The notes under the pieces are model-generated. The model saw only the letters and a program-made list of their open reading frames with translations, searched no databases and was not told the origin of the DNA. The position numbers and the translations under genes were made by a program. From positions 124,001-188,000 of the forward strand of contig QPMI01000195.1 of NCBI GenBank assembly GCA_004431415.1: DNA of 64,000 nucleotides, read 5' to 3'. Source of the DNA: Cyanophora paradoxa. Taxonomy: Eukaryota; Glaucocystophyceae; Cyanophorales; Cyanophoraceae. How positions within the stretch are numbered: the stretch's first letter is position 1; every line of letters begins with the position of its first letter. Positions 32,661-44,237 of the stretch are shown piece after piece.

Positions 32661-35600
32661 TCCAGCTGAGCCGACGCCCTCGTCGGCGGCCGCGTCCGCG
32701 TCCGCTGCCGCGTACTCCGGGATTGAAGACGGCGCAATCGAGTACCGCCCTTGTCGCGACTTCCAGCCTCGGAGGCGCTTGCGTTGCAGCTGTGACGCCG
32801 CGTAGCTAGCGCGCTCCTCCTCCGTCGCCAGCGCTGGCCTCGGCTTGCCCTCGAGCGTCTTGCCGCCGTACAAGTACGCCTTGCGCGCGCGCCGCTGGGC
32901 CCGTTTCTCCGTTGGAGAGCGCGGGCCGCCATCCCTGTCGAAGACTTGTGGCGTGAGGTTCGGGTGGTCACCGTCGACGTCGGAGTCACGCCGAGGCCGC
33001 GGGTTCTCCGGGTCGAAGTCGTGGAGCTCCGCCTCCGAGAGCGGTAGCGGGTCCGCCATGCGCCGCGCAGCCTCCTCGTTGCCGTACAGGGCGCCGCTGA
33101 CCAACGAGCTCATCGCTGTCGACGCCTCGGATGGGGGCGCCGGGAGCTGGGCCCGCCGCGTCCGGGGGCGGGGTCCGGGTGCCGTCCGCCAAGCCGGTCC
33201 GAGAGACGACGCCAGGTTGTGCTGCTCGCGCCGCCGTGTCCGCTGCACCGCCTCCTCGGCGTCTGCTGAAGCCGGTCGTGCTCGCTTCGGCTCCGGCGGT
33301 CCGTCCGGGAAGTTGATGTTCAGCCAGGCGTCGACGTCGATCGCGTTGGCCGCCGACGGGCCCGTCGTTCGCCGTCTCGGAGCCGTTGACTGCCAGGCCG
33401 GGCCCAGCGTGTCGCCGAGGTTGAGGAGCTCGCGGGGTTGGCGCCGTGGTGGCTGCAGAGCCGCCTCGCCCTCCGGTGTCGTCCGTGCCATTCGCACCGC
33501 TTCGAGCGCCGGGTCAGTCCGGAGCGGCCGGACGAAGTACATGCCGATCGGCTCGTCGGGGTCTCCAGGAACGGGGACAGCGAAGCCCTTGGCCCCCGCC
33601 GCCGCTCCCGGGGCGTTCTCCGAGCCGTCTGCCTCGCCGTTGTAGACGGGATGGGACAGTGGCGCCCGCGTCAGGGCGTCCGGCGCGCTGTTGCTCGTGC
33701 CCTTGCAGTGCTTGATGGTGTAGTTGTAGCCTTGCAAGTACATGGCCACCTTCGCCAGGTAGCGGTTCGCTGGCTGGCGGAGGTCGGTGTTCCGCAGTGA
33801 CAGCAGCGGTTCGTGATCCGTGTGGATCTCGAACGGCTGGTTGCACTCGAAGTAGTGGTGCCACTGCTTGAGGGCCCACAGCAGCGTCATCGCCTCGCCT
33901 TCAACCGCGCCGTAGTTCCGCTCTGAGTCGCTGCAGGTACGGCTGCTGAAGGTGAGGGGCCGGACGTTCGAGGCCGCGTCGGCCTGGTGCAGGATGGCGC
34001 CCATCGCCTGCTTGCTCCAGTCCGTCGTGATGATGAACGGCCGGGTCGGGTCGTTGAAGTGGGGGAAGGGGAGGGCGACGTCTTCGATGAGGATCCGTTG
34101 CAGCTCCTTGAAGGCCTCGCGGCAGGCGTCGGTCCACGCCTCGGCGAACGACTGCGCCGAACCCCGTCGCTTCAAGATGTCGTAGAGCGGCTGGGCGATG
34201 CGCGCGTAGTTGCGGACGAAGCGCCGGTAGTAGCCCGTCAAGCCGACGAAGGAGTGGAGGTTGTCGACGTTGTTGGGCTCCGGCCACTTGGCGATCATGT
34301 CCATCTTCTTCTTGTCCTTGCGCACGCCGTCGCCGGAGACGCGGTGCCCCAGAAGCTCGATCTCGCGCACCATGAAGCGGCACTTGCTAGGCTTGAGCTT
34401 CAAGTTGCCGCGTTCCACAGCTGCGAAGAACGCCTCGAGGTCGAGGAGGTGCTGATCGACCGTTGAGGAGAAGATGGTGAGGTCGTCGACGTACGCCACA
34501 ACGCAAGTCGACAGGAGCGGTCCCATGATGGACGAGATCGCCCGACAGAACGCCGACGGCCCATTCATCACACCGAACGGGGTCACTTTCCATTGGTAGC
34601 ATCCCCATGGAACGAGGAACGTGGTGTACTTGCGCGACTCCTCCGACAACGGCAGCTGCCAGAAGCCCGACGTCGCGTCGCAGGTCGAGAACACGCGCGC
34701 GTGGCGCAGGCGCTCCAGCTGGTCGTCGATGCGAGGTAGGGGGAAGACGTCACGTGGCGCCAGCACCACGGGCGAGCCGTAACCCGCCTGTGACGGCTCG
34801 ATGAGGTCGTCCCGGAGCAGCTTCTCGATCTCCTTGCGTGTCGCCTCCTCCGCTGTTGGCGACATGCGACGCGGATGCGTGTAGAGAGGGAGATGCGTCT
34901 TGTTGACATCCGGCAACAGCGTCAGCGAATGTTCGAACTTGAGGAGGTCGCGCGGGTCGAGCCTGTTGGTAAACGAGCGTTGGTTCTTGTTGAGGAGCGT
35001 CGCGAGTCGCTGCAGGTGCAGCTTCTGCGTCTCCGGCAGCTGGTCGGCCGCCGACGCCTCCAGTAACGAAGCCAACGCCTCCTTCCAGACTTGCTCCGGC
35101 GGCTTCTCGTCCGGCGGCTTGTCGGACGTCGGGGGGTCCATCGCGCCTGTGCTGAACGCCGTCTGACGCACCGCGACGGCGGCTCCACTGGTCGTGTTGC
35201 CGTCTGCAGCTGTTGCGTGTTTGTCTCGCCATTGCTTGACTAGCAGTCGCAAGTCGGCGATGTGGACGCGCGCCGCCTCGGCGTCAGTGTCGGTGCGGTT
35301 GGCCATCAACGTGGACCATTTGTCGAGAGCCTTGTCGAGCTCGACGACCTCCTCGGCTGTCAGCGGGGTGGGGTCCTCCTCGACGTCGTCGAGGTTGGTG
35401 CGCGTGAAACACGACGGCCACGTCTGGCGCGCGACGCGTCGGAAGTGCTTGGGGCCGACTCGTCGCGTGACAACGACGGGTTTGGCTGCCTGAAGGATTC
35501 GACGGGCGGCCGCGCGGCGCTGGTCGTTGGTCCATGTTGACGACGGGCCCGCAGGGAAGGGGGTCGCGTCGGGAGTGAAATCGCCCTCCGGCCAGCGGCC

Positions 35601-35956
35601 GAACTCCGCGTAGCCGACGATGGTGCCCTCGGCGAGTTTGAGAGGTTTGCGGGAGGGGTTGCAGATGTGGACGGTGAGGTGGCGGACTGTGCGGGAGGCG
35701 TGGCGCCAGAGTTGAGCGGGGGTTGTGAAGGAGGGGGGGAGGAAGGGCGTCTCGTCGCCCTGCAAGATCACTGACGAGTCTGGCGGCGGGCCACCGTCGT
35801 ACTCCGGTGCCGCCGTGATGCGAACTTCATCTTTGTCCACAGGGAGCAAGCCGTGCATGTCGGGCACGTAGCCGCGTACCATGGCTTCGCCTCGGTGGAC
35901 GGTGGTGGGACGTAGTAAGCGGACCGGAAGGGCCCCTCCCTCTCGGTCCGAAGCTG
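32397..35956 (-). CDS. pol: Pol: reverse transcriptase and RNase H of gypsy element
   Basis: The frame opens in the -1 phase relative to the protease, and its first in-frame Met (MVRGYVPDMHG) is at 35882. The reverse transcriptase spans about residues 320-510 from that Met, with DVFPLPRIDDQLERLRHARV, TPFGVMNGPSAF and the catalytic VAYVDDLTIFSS (about residue 465). RNase H follows, with FIITTDWSKQAMGAILHQ (about 620), YGAVEGEAMTLLWAL and EIHTDHEPLLSL (about 690). The connection motif SFVGLTGYYRRFVRNYARIA is typical of the Ty3/gypsy class. After RNase H comes a Pro/Arg-rich spacer of about 300 residues. A G8 run at 32654-32661 causes a frame change into the next segment. Confidence 0.9.
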
Positions 35957-36270
35957 AAAAGGGACGAAGTGGAGTTCTTGGTCGTCAGGCGATGTGACGT
36001 GCATGCCCCACTTCTCCGGGGCGCAGCTGATCTGGGCCCGGAGCGCGATGAGCGTCGAGAGTCCCAGGAGCATCTTGACGTCCCCCATCGAGTTCGCCGT
36101 CGTGACGACGAGCGTACGCGCGATGCGTACGGGCCCGATCTGCAGCACCACGTGCGCGGTCCGTCCGTACGTCGTGATGTTGGTCTGGAACCCGACCAAC
36201 GGGACGCGCTCGTCGAGGTACCGGAAGCCCGGGAGGTGCTCCACGACGTCGGCGCTCGCCACGTCCAGCT
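35768..36270 (-). CDS. Aspartic protease, distal part, of gypsy element
   Basis: After the MITE the frame resumes with ASADVVEHLPGFRYLDERVP, contains VVLQIGPVRIARTLVVTT and the flap-like and helical end MLLGLSTLIAL, and closes at 35768. The catalytic DSGA lies on the other side of the MITE (about 36790). Removing the insertion and one 6-bp duplication would leave the frame continuous. The frame overlaps pol by about 190 nt and contains an in-phase slippery site. Confidence 0.75.
35957..35963 (-). promoter_or_regulatory. Candidate -1 ribosomal frameshift heptamer
   Basis: On the minus strand C CCT TTT is in phase with the protease codons (CCT begins at 35962) and fits X XXY YYZ. A -1 slip enters the pol frame, which is open from this point through the Met at 35882. 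This is the usual way Ty3/gypsy elements limit Pol relative to Gag. Confidence 0.6.
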
Positions 36271-36276
36271 CCGCCC

Positions 36277-36774
36277 TATATCTGCACTTTTGGAGTATTG
36301 CAATACTTGGTCGACAGAATCAGTCGATCGACAGAATCAGTCGATCGACTGATTCTGCGCCAGAATCGGTCGACCGAATCAGTCGAATTTTATCGACTGA
36401 TTCTGCGCCAGAATCGGTCGACAAAATCAGTCGATCGACAGAATCAGTCGATCGACTGATTCTGCGACAGAATCGGTCGACCGAATCAGTCGAATTTTAT
36501 CGACTGATTCTGCGCCAGAATCGGTCGACAAAATCAGTCGATCGACAGAATCAGTCGATCGACTGATTTTGCGCCAGAATCGGTCGACCGAATCAGTCGA
36601 ATTTTATCGACTGATTCTGCGCCAGAATCGGTCGACAAAATCAGTCGATCGACAGAATCAGTCGATCGACTGATTTTGCGCCAGAATCGGTCGACCGAAT
36701 CAGTCGAATTTTATCGACTGATTCTGTCGCAGATTCTGTCGAAGGTATTGCAATACTCCAAAAGTGCAGATATA
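36277..36774. mobile_element. MITE inserted in the gypsy protease
   Basis: The insertion has 30-bp perfect terminal inverted repeats (starting TATATCTGCACTTTTGG) at 36277-36306 and 36745-36774. It is flanked by a 6-bp duplication CCGCCC at 36271-36276 and 36775-36780. Its body is about four 108-bp direct repeats, each made of TCGATCGACTGATTCTG-type palindromes. No coding capacity of its own. It splits the protease active-site region. Confidence 0.9.
36330..36740. repeat. 108-bp tandem repeats inside the MITE
   Basis: The motif GAATTTTATCGACTGATT recurs at about 36385, 36493, 36600 and 36708, a spacing of about 108 bp. Each unit contains nested inverted repeats of CAGAATCAGTCGAT. Confidence 0.85.
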
Positions 36775-39700
36775 CCGCCCCGGAGTCGATCAAGATCTGC
36801 ACCGGCTTGCTCTCCTGTGCCCACCCGTTCGTGCCCAGCGCCGCGATTCTCCCCTCGACGACGAGTCGAGTCGCCCTCAGCCTGTCCATCCACGACTGCT
36901 CCTGGCGCGCGGCTGCGGTCTTGAGGACCTGTGCTGCGAGCTGCTCACCGACGTCGCCTCCGACAGCGTCCAACACCTGCTTGGCCAGTTCTTGTGCGAG
37001 GATCATGAACGTCGACGGGATCTCCGTAAGCGGCCGGCCCGTCGAGTCGGTGCGCGTTGCCATCACCCGAGATAGCAGCGGGAGACCCGCGGGCTGGAAG
37101 ACGAAGTGAGGGTCCGTGCTGGACGTGAGCATGTTGCGATCGACCCGCATCTGCCTGGAGATGGCGTCGGTGCCACGTGAGCGACGGAGGACGTGGAGCT
37201 TCCGCCTCAGTGCCCGTTGCACTGCCGTGCTCGTCGACTGTCCCGCTGCGTCGTCACCGTCGTCGCCGTCTGAGGATATCGATCTCACCTCGGCCTCCTG
37301 CTCTGTCGGCGGTCCGGGTCCGTCGTGACCCCGCCTGTCGCGCTTCCGTGCGCGTCGCTCCTCCGCCAGCGTGCGGCTCCGCGACGGCTGCCACGCCGAC
37401 ATCACGAGCGGGGTGTCGCGGTGCTTCCCGAAGGCTCCGACTCCCGACTTCTGCAGCACCGTCCGCTGCTTCCGTGGGCCTTCGCCGAAGCGCATGTGAA
37501 AGTAGGGCTTCTCGAACGCCGCGACGGTCACCAGCATGCGAAGGGTACCGTCGACATCGATGCTCGCGAGCGACGCGTCCGCCGCCTCCAACGTGATGCC
37601 CTTGGCCTCCGCGACCCGCGTTGCCGCCTCCACCCGCAGCTGCCTCAGGTTGGAGTTGATGTGCTTGCTGCGCCTGGCGTCGTGACGCAGGTCGTTGAAC
37701 CGACGGTCGTCGTCCAGCGTCGTGCGGTTCGCGTAGATGACGTTAACGGCAGCGTGGTCCTCGATGGGAACGTGGAGGGGGCGACGCTTGTCACATGGCA
37801 GCTCGAAGGATTGGGAGATGTTGTTGAAGTCGTTGACGAACTTGGCCAGTTCGGAGACGGTCGAGTCGAAGACATCGCGGTTCACCCCCGTGAGGCGGGT
37901 GTACCACGTGACCGTGTCGGGAACCGTGAGGGCCGTCTCCTTCGGCAGGTCAGGATGCATTGCTCGGGGATCGAGCGGTGGGACTGCATTCGCCCGGAGA
38001 GTGTCCCGCGTCGTCCATCCGCACGCGTTGCTGACTACCGTGAGGTAGAACGTTGCCTGGCGGTGAATCTCCATGGCCGCCGCCGCCTCGTCGGACTTGT
38101 TGCCGCGCGCCCAGCGCGCCGTCGTTCGCATGATGTAGCTGGCCAGCGAGGTCATGCGATTGATGACGAATTCATGCGACGCCTTGAACTGCCCCCAGTC
38201 CGTGTTGTCGACTTCCGCGACGAAGTCACGGTCGTGCCACGCGCCGCGTGTTCTGCCCCTCTCCTCCCGCTCGCCGCAACCCGCCAGGAACTGAAGCGGT
38301 GGTACCGCGTGGTGATCCATCCACGTGTACGCCGTCTTGAGGAAAACGACGTAGCGGAACTCGTTGTACACCATCGTGTGCAGGTAGCGCTTGATCGTGT
38401 CCGAGAGTCCAGATCCTGGGGCGAACGCTGCTCGCGCGATCCGAACCGGCTCCCCGTTGTCGCCTTCCGAGATGTCCGACGCTGCTGTCTCGTACTCCGA
38501 CGACGCCGACGCCGTACCGTCGGCTGCAGCCGACTCGGACGGTGCCGTCGTGGTCCCCGGGGCCGTGCTCAGCGTCACAGTCTCCGTGGTCGCCGCCACC
38601 GTGGACGCATCACCTCGCGTGGCCCTGGCGCTGGCCGCCTCCAGCCGTCGCAGCTTCTTGCGCCCCATGCGTGTGCGCGGCTTCTTGGACGACGTCGTCG
38701 CCGACGAGTTCGCCGACGGGAAAGAGACGCTAGCCGACGAGCTGGTCGACGTTGAGGCCGCTCCGTCACCCTTGCCCTTGCCGCCATCGCCCTTGCGCTT
38801 GCCGCCGGCGCCGTCGCGACCTCCACTGCCACCGCCTCCCGGCGGTCCCGGGGGCCGCCCGCCCGACGGGCCGCCGCCCGGGCGCGGGGGAAGTGCCACC
38901 CACACGCGCTTGTTGTTCACGCTGTTCCAGTGACGAAAGCGGGTTCTTTCGTCCCAGTGGAGACCGGCATCGTAGCGAAGGAACACGTCCCCTTTGCGCT
39001 TCGGCGACTCGTCGCGCCAGTACGTCAACGGGTCCGCTGTCTGGAACGTTGTCGCGATGTCCACCGACTCCGTTACCGAGTTCGTCACCGCGTCGTACTC
39101 CAGCGGGCCTGCCACCGTAATGCGCAGCGTGTAGTCGCCGAAGACGGTCCGGAGCCAAGCCTCCAGTGTCTCCCAGGCCGTATGTCCCGACGTCGTCGAG
39201 TGCGCCCTGCTCCGCAACAGTGCCTCTACGAAGCGTCGGCGGAGCGGGTCCCGCAAGTCGTTCGAGTCCGTGCTGTGCGTGAGCGCGTGGTGTGCTGACA
39301 GCCACGTGTGGAAGACGTCCAGCCCGAAGCTCGCAACGTGCTCGCGGAGGGTGCTCTCGTCGACGTAGAGTCGAGGGTGCCCGTCGGCCTCGCCGATGGT
39401 GAACGCCTTGGGGGTTGGGACCGCCCAGAGGTTGGCCAGCGACGGCTCCTCTCCTCGCAAGCAACGGTGGAAGCGGATGCTACGCCAGAACTGCGTGCCG
39501 TGAAGGATCCCCGCTCGTATGCACGCTGCGAGCTGCGCTGTAGACGGGGCTTGCAGGTCGAGGGACGCCAGCTGACTCTGCAGTTCGGTTGACACGAAGT
39601 ACGCGCCGTCACTCATCGTCGTTGTCCTCGGCTCCTCGGACGCCGACATGAACGCTGGTTGGCTGCCACCCGGCCCCATACAACAAGTTTCCTGCACCAG

Positions 39701-42700
39701 TCGAGAGATCGTGGGGTGAAGGGCCTCAAACGACGTCGGGTCGCTCGCGTGCAAGTTCGCCCCCATTGCCACGAAGAAGGCCGTTGCGTACTGCATGCTC
39801 ACTCCGTCGTCGGTCAGCGGGAAGATGCCGTAGACGTCCGGGCGGGCCGGGAGCGGGCGAGAGGAGCTGAGGGAGTCGTAGTCGACCCCCGCGGCCGCGT
39901 AGAATCTCCGAGTCTCGTCGAGGTCAGGGGAGCGACCGAGCTTCGTCACCAGCGCGTGCGGCCCAATGTAGTGCCCGTACGTGGACAAGGGTGCTGTGCC
40001 CGGTTCGCCGCGGAGGCCGAGGAGGTTCTGGACGATCTCATGGTGTTGGAGCGCCACCGCTCGAGGGTCCTCCGTGTTGTCCGCGCGTCGCAGGTAGATG
40101 ACGGCTTTGGCGAACGGCTTGACCGTCCCCTCCGGGGTCCTGATCCACTGCTCCCTGGGCGGCGGGGACCACGGCTGTACGGTCGCCGGGAGCTGGGGGC
40201 CCTCCTCGGGGAACTCCGCGCAGAGCTCCGTCGGGATCGGGTGCACCGTGATGTTGCCGAAGTGGAATGGCGCGACTTGGTGCACGGCGTTCGGGGCTGG
40301 GGGCTGGCCGAGCTCGTCGAACGCTAGCCTGGTTGGCCAGTCGTAACGCGACATGATTTCTGGACGTCGGAAGTCCTGGAGGAAGTCGATCGTCCGACAC
40401 AAGAGCGTGCCCAAGTTGAAGAGGATCATGCCCTCGCGCATGACGACGGCGCGGAGTGCATCGGCGGACGCGAAGAAGCGCCGGAGCTTCGGGTCGCGGA
40501 GAAAGAGTGCGTCGACGACGCTGAGGCCTGGTACGGTCTCCGGATCCTCCGGTCTCGCCTGCTCCTGCGGCATGCCGAACAACGCCACGAGGAACTCGGT
40601 GAGGTTGGGAACCAGCGCTTGCCCCCGCAGGGCCGTCGCCATGATCGCCGTCGAGAGGACTGTCAGTCCTCTCCGCTCCCTTCGCGGGTCGGGGACGTGG
40701 CTGACGCCCAGGTGCTGATCGATGCGCGCGGAGTTCGGATCTCGGCTCCGTGCACTCCGAGCGAAGTCTTCCGGAAGATCCGCGGCCATCAGCATGACAG
40801 CGTGGACGTCGTCGTCGCGTTCGTAGGTGACGCTGCTCGACGTCACGGGGAGAAGCTCGCCTGTGCGCGGGTGACTCGGTTTCGTCCATACGTCCGTCGC
40901 CCGGACGATGGCGCGAAACTCAGGTCGACTCTTGGACGCGTCCAGGCCCGCCTTCTCGTCCGTGAGCGCGTGGAGCCGCGCCGGCACCGTTGCCGCCCTC
41001 TGGATCTGGACCGAGTAGCGCTGCCAAGGGTCGTCTGCCGATGGGCCCGCTGCGGGCGCTGCAGGGGACGTCTGCAGTGTTGTCAACGGCGTTGTCGACG
41101 AAGCTGGAGTGGTGTCGGGGCCCTCCGGAGCTGTCGTGCGCGTCGCCGCCGCCAGAGCGCCTCGGAAGATGTTGACCGCCCCGAAAGCTGGTGCTACCCG
41201 CCGGCGTCCTTGCGTAGCCTCCACGACCCCCGTTGTCGGCTCCGCGCGGTCCCGCAGGTCCGCGTAGAGCGCCACGCCGTAGTAGCCCCGCACCGGCTCC
41301 GGCACGTCAGCCAAGGCGCCGATGTCCACCTCCTCAGTTCGCAGACGGCGCGGGACGTACGTCTCGTTGCGGATCGCGATGTCGTCGTTTGTGAGAGCCA
41401 GTTCGCCGTGAAGCGCCGCCTTACCCACCACTTGTGCCAGTGGTCCGCCGCGAGTGAGCATGTCCGTCGCGAGGATCGGGCGGTTCACGAAGCGCCGTAC
41501 CCCCGGCCAGGCCGGAGGTGCCCGAGCGGAGCCGCCCTGTAGTACCTCCGGCGGCGCCCCCGTGTGGCCCGTGACCCGATTCTCGGGCGAGCAAGTCGAT
41601 CCGCCGTCTGCCGGCGGCGGCGTCCGACGCTCTGTCAGCATGTTGTCGTGACCTTGTACGCGCCAGATCCAATCGAGGGCCGAGTGAAGTTCACGCTCCG
41701 GAAATGCGCCCTCCCAGTGCTTCGGGAGGCCAAAGTCGTTGAGGTCCGCGTAGTACCGCCAAGACGCCGGCGGGTGCTGCGGGTCGTGACGCTGCAGATG
41801 CGCGTGCGGCGCCGGCTTCTGCTTGTGCCAGACATCCCGATCCTCCCACATCACCACTGGGAGACACCGATTGGGGACTACTGGGAAGCGACTCGCGTAG
41901 CGCGGCCCCTTGTCCGGCTCGATCTGTGCCCGGTAGAGCGTGCGGAGCAGTGTCCAGAGCTGCGTGGGGTGGCCCATGATCCGCGCCAGGGTGTAGCGCT
42001 TGAACGTTGTGCTGGCGAGTTTGAGAATCCACGATGCTATCCGAGTGATGATCGACATCGTTTGTCCCGTCGACCACTCCAAAGACAGTGCTGCCTGCTC
42101 GATCGGTCGCGTGAGCTCCTGACGGAGTCGTCGGAAGACGATTTGCTTGAATAGCGCCTGATCGAGTGTTGCCGCCACCGCAGCCGCGTCGAGCGTCAGG
42201 TGTTCGCCTTGCGGCCCGATCTGGATCGTGGAGCACTCGAACGGGGCCGCGTACTTCGTGTCTTCGAAGTGAAGCGTCATCCGGACCGAAGGCTGTTGCT
42301 GCAGCCACGTGAAGAGGACGTTGGGGTAGACCCAGTTCACGTTGCACTGGACGTGAAGCTCGGCCGCGATAGTCGCGACGGCATCCCTCAGGATCATGTT
42401 GTCGTAGCGCAATCGAATCAACGCCGTGGAGTAGGGGAGATGGACAATGGCACGCTGACGGCTCTCGACGCCCTTAGCTGTCGAGAGATGCCGAGCCCGC
42501 AGCATGCGTTGTTGCACGTACGTCCGCAGCAGCTGCATTCGACGGCCCTGCAGCATGTCGCCGTCGACGATGGAGAGTGGAAGGTCGATTGTCATGGAAG
42601 TGTCGTAGAGGAGGCTCGCGACCATCTCGATGAAGTTCGACATGCTGTCGGTCTGTTCCAGGTACTGGGTGAACGCCTCACTCCAGCGGAGTGGTGGTGA

Positions 42701-43138
42701 GCCGATGGCCGTCTCCGTGAACAGCGTCAGCTCCTCCGGGTCGCCAGTTCGAGGCACTTCCAGCCCCCGCACATCGTCACCGTTGATGACTCTGCCCCGC
42801 GCGACCATGTTCAGGAACTGTTCGCCGAGCTCGACCGCGTAGGTCATGGTGTAGGCGCTGGGGAGGTTCAAGTCCAGGATCTCGCCAAAGCTGAAGAGGC
42901 TCTGAAGCCACTGTGGCTGGTATCCGCCGTCCAACAGGTCGCGAGTGAAGTCGTAGCCCGTGTGCCCCAAGGCCATGACGTGCGTCAGCGCGCAGGCCTG
43001 GGCCCGGCATCTCATGAGCAAGGCGGCCGGCAAGTCCGGGCAAGTCTCCACGGCTGGCGGCGTCTCGATGCTACGCGCTGCCAACATGAGGTAACGGTTC
43101 GCCTCCTCCATCGTCTTCGCCGCGCATGCCTGCTCCAC
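36775..43138 (-). CDS. gag: Giant Gag-like polyprotein ending in the protease DSGA
   Basis: One uninterrupted frame of about 2,120 codons starts at MEQACAAKTMEEANRYLMLA (43138). It has globular-looking sequence (for example NFIEMVASLLYDTSMTIDLP and YWRDESPKRKGDVFLRYDAG), a Gly/Pro-rich then basic low-complexity hinge (about 38900-38640; GGGPSGGRPPGPPGGGGSGG), and a second globular part (TMVYNEFRYVVFLKTAYTWM). It ends in an Arg-rich region and ILIDSGA, the protease active site at about 36795. Beyond that the frame enters the MITE. Gag in this class is usually only a few hundred residues and carries CCHC knuckles; none is visible here. The role is inferred from position only; extra non-Gag domains are possible. 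Confidence 0.7.
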
Positions 43139-43619
43139 GAGTTGCGTGTCGACCGTGATCGGTGCGACTCGAGTTGACCATGCGGCGTTCTTCCGGCGTG
43201 GTGGGGACGTCGGCGAAGTAGTTCTTGGTGTGCGCCACCTTCGTGAACTGGTCGAGCGTTTGCTTGACGTTCGACATCGTCAGCGGGGTGCCGAAGCTCA
43301 TGACGACGGCGCCCTTGGCGAGCGTGACCGGCACCGGCGGCTCCGTGTACTGCATCCGCTGGTTGTAGGTCTGCTGCTCCGCCGCCTTCCGGTTGGTGAT
43401 GGCCGCGATGTGGGACATGCCCGCCGTCGTCACCGGCGGCGGCCGCCCGAGCCGCCCGGATCCGGAGCTCGAGTGCATCGTAGAGAGGTAGTAGTTGAAG
43501 GGGAGAAAGAAGGGACGGTCAGGGACGAGGCTGTAGCTCGCGGTGCTGGAAGCTGTCCGCGGGCTGGTACGGGGCGACTGTTGGCTGATCGCTGGCGAGC
43601 CGGCGACGAGCTGAGCCAA
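43071..43619 (-). CDS. First open frame of the gypsy element, upstream of the main Gag frame
   Basis: It starts MAQLVAGSPAISQQSPRTSP, is Ser/Pro-rich, then becomes globular-looking (PPVPVTLAKGAVVMSFGTPL, TKVAHTKNYFADVPTTPEER). Coding character then passes to the +1 frame (NAAWSTRVAPITVDTQLVEQ), which joins the main frame. Either a single-base change near 43190 split one long protein or this is a separate overlapping ORF. Confidence 0.55.
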   Translation of the reverse strand: MAQLVAGSPAISQQSPRTSPRTASSTASYSLVPDRPFFLPFNYYLSTMHSSSGSGRLGRPPPVTTAGMSHIAAITNRKAAEQQTYNQRMQYTEPPVPVTLAKGAVVMSFGTPLTMSNVKQTLDQFTKVAHTKNYFADVPTTPEERRMVNSSRTDHGRHATRGAGMRGEDDGGGEPLPHVGSA

Positions 43620-43678
43620 AAATTTTGGCGGAGTCTCCCCCTTCGACAGGCCGAGGAATGCGCGGCGCTGAAGCGGGC

Positions 43679-44237
43679 TTTACGCCTCGCTTCATTCGAA
43701 TGCAGAAGACCTAGCTATCTTACGCCTGACACTACTTAGCTAGATGCACGGGATAGCGCATCGGGTTGGGCCCTGAGGTACGGCAGCTCAAGGCTGCTTT
43801 CCCGGGAACCACGTATCATAATACGTTGGCGATCGACCAGGGCGGATCGCCGTATGCCATTCCGGCCTTGCCCTTGCGAGTTCCGGAACAAGAACTCTCC
43901 GGGGTAAGCGTGCTAGGCGCCTGTACCCCGGGGAGGGCCGTTGCGGGTCGAGACGGTGTACCCCGCTCGGGGGTACTCCGCTCGGGGCCGTCGCGGGGCC
44001 GATCGGGGTACCCCGCTCGGGGGTACACTTGATCGGGGCCGCTCTGACGCCGTACCCCTCTCCGGGGTACGCGTTCGGCCTCGGGCCGCGCCTTGTGGGG
44101 CCGGTTGGGGCGAACGGCGTACCCCGGGGAGGGGTACGTGGTTTCTTCCGGGTTCGGGGATCCGAAGCCGGGTACCGCCGCCGGAGGCCGCGGGGGTGAG
44201 CGTAGCGAACGCAGCACGAATGCAGTACCCCCTACCA
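43679..44237. repeat. 559-bp direct repeat R1 (possible LTR)
   Basis: It runs from TTTACGCCTCGCTTCATTCG to GTACCCCCTACCA. It is nearly identical to R2 (45209-45689 plus 46599-46676, also 559 bp after removing an insertion). Inside are many GGGGTAC/GTACCCC pairs. Its position just upstream of the gypsy first frame makes it an LTR candidate (minus-strand orientation beginning TGGTAGG). Confidence 0.8.

Larger units (their letters stand above)
32150..43619 (-). mobile_element. Ty3/gypsy-class LTR retrotransposon, 3'-truncated, with nested MITE
   Basis: On the minus strand the order is a very long gag-like region, aspartic protease, reverse transcriptase, RNase H and the start of an integrase region, which is cut off at about 32150 before the zinc-binding and catalytic integrase core. 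No 3' LTR is present. The 559-bp direct repeat at 43679-44237 lies 59 bp upstream of the first Met and could be the 5' LTR; this is unproven because I see no convincing primer-binding site. The 498-bp insertion at 36277-36774 is later than the element. Confidence 0.85.

Noticed and set aside
36330-36740. CRISPR-like array
   Set aside because: The regular 108-bp units are palindromic throughout with no unique spacers and lie within terminal inverted repeats of a MITE.
43766-44032. 88-codon frame conserved between R1 and R2
   Set aside because: Conservation follows from recent duplication of the whole 559-bp repeat; the reverse strand is equally open and GGGGTAC repeats dominate.
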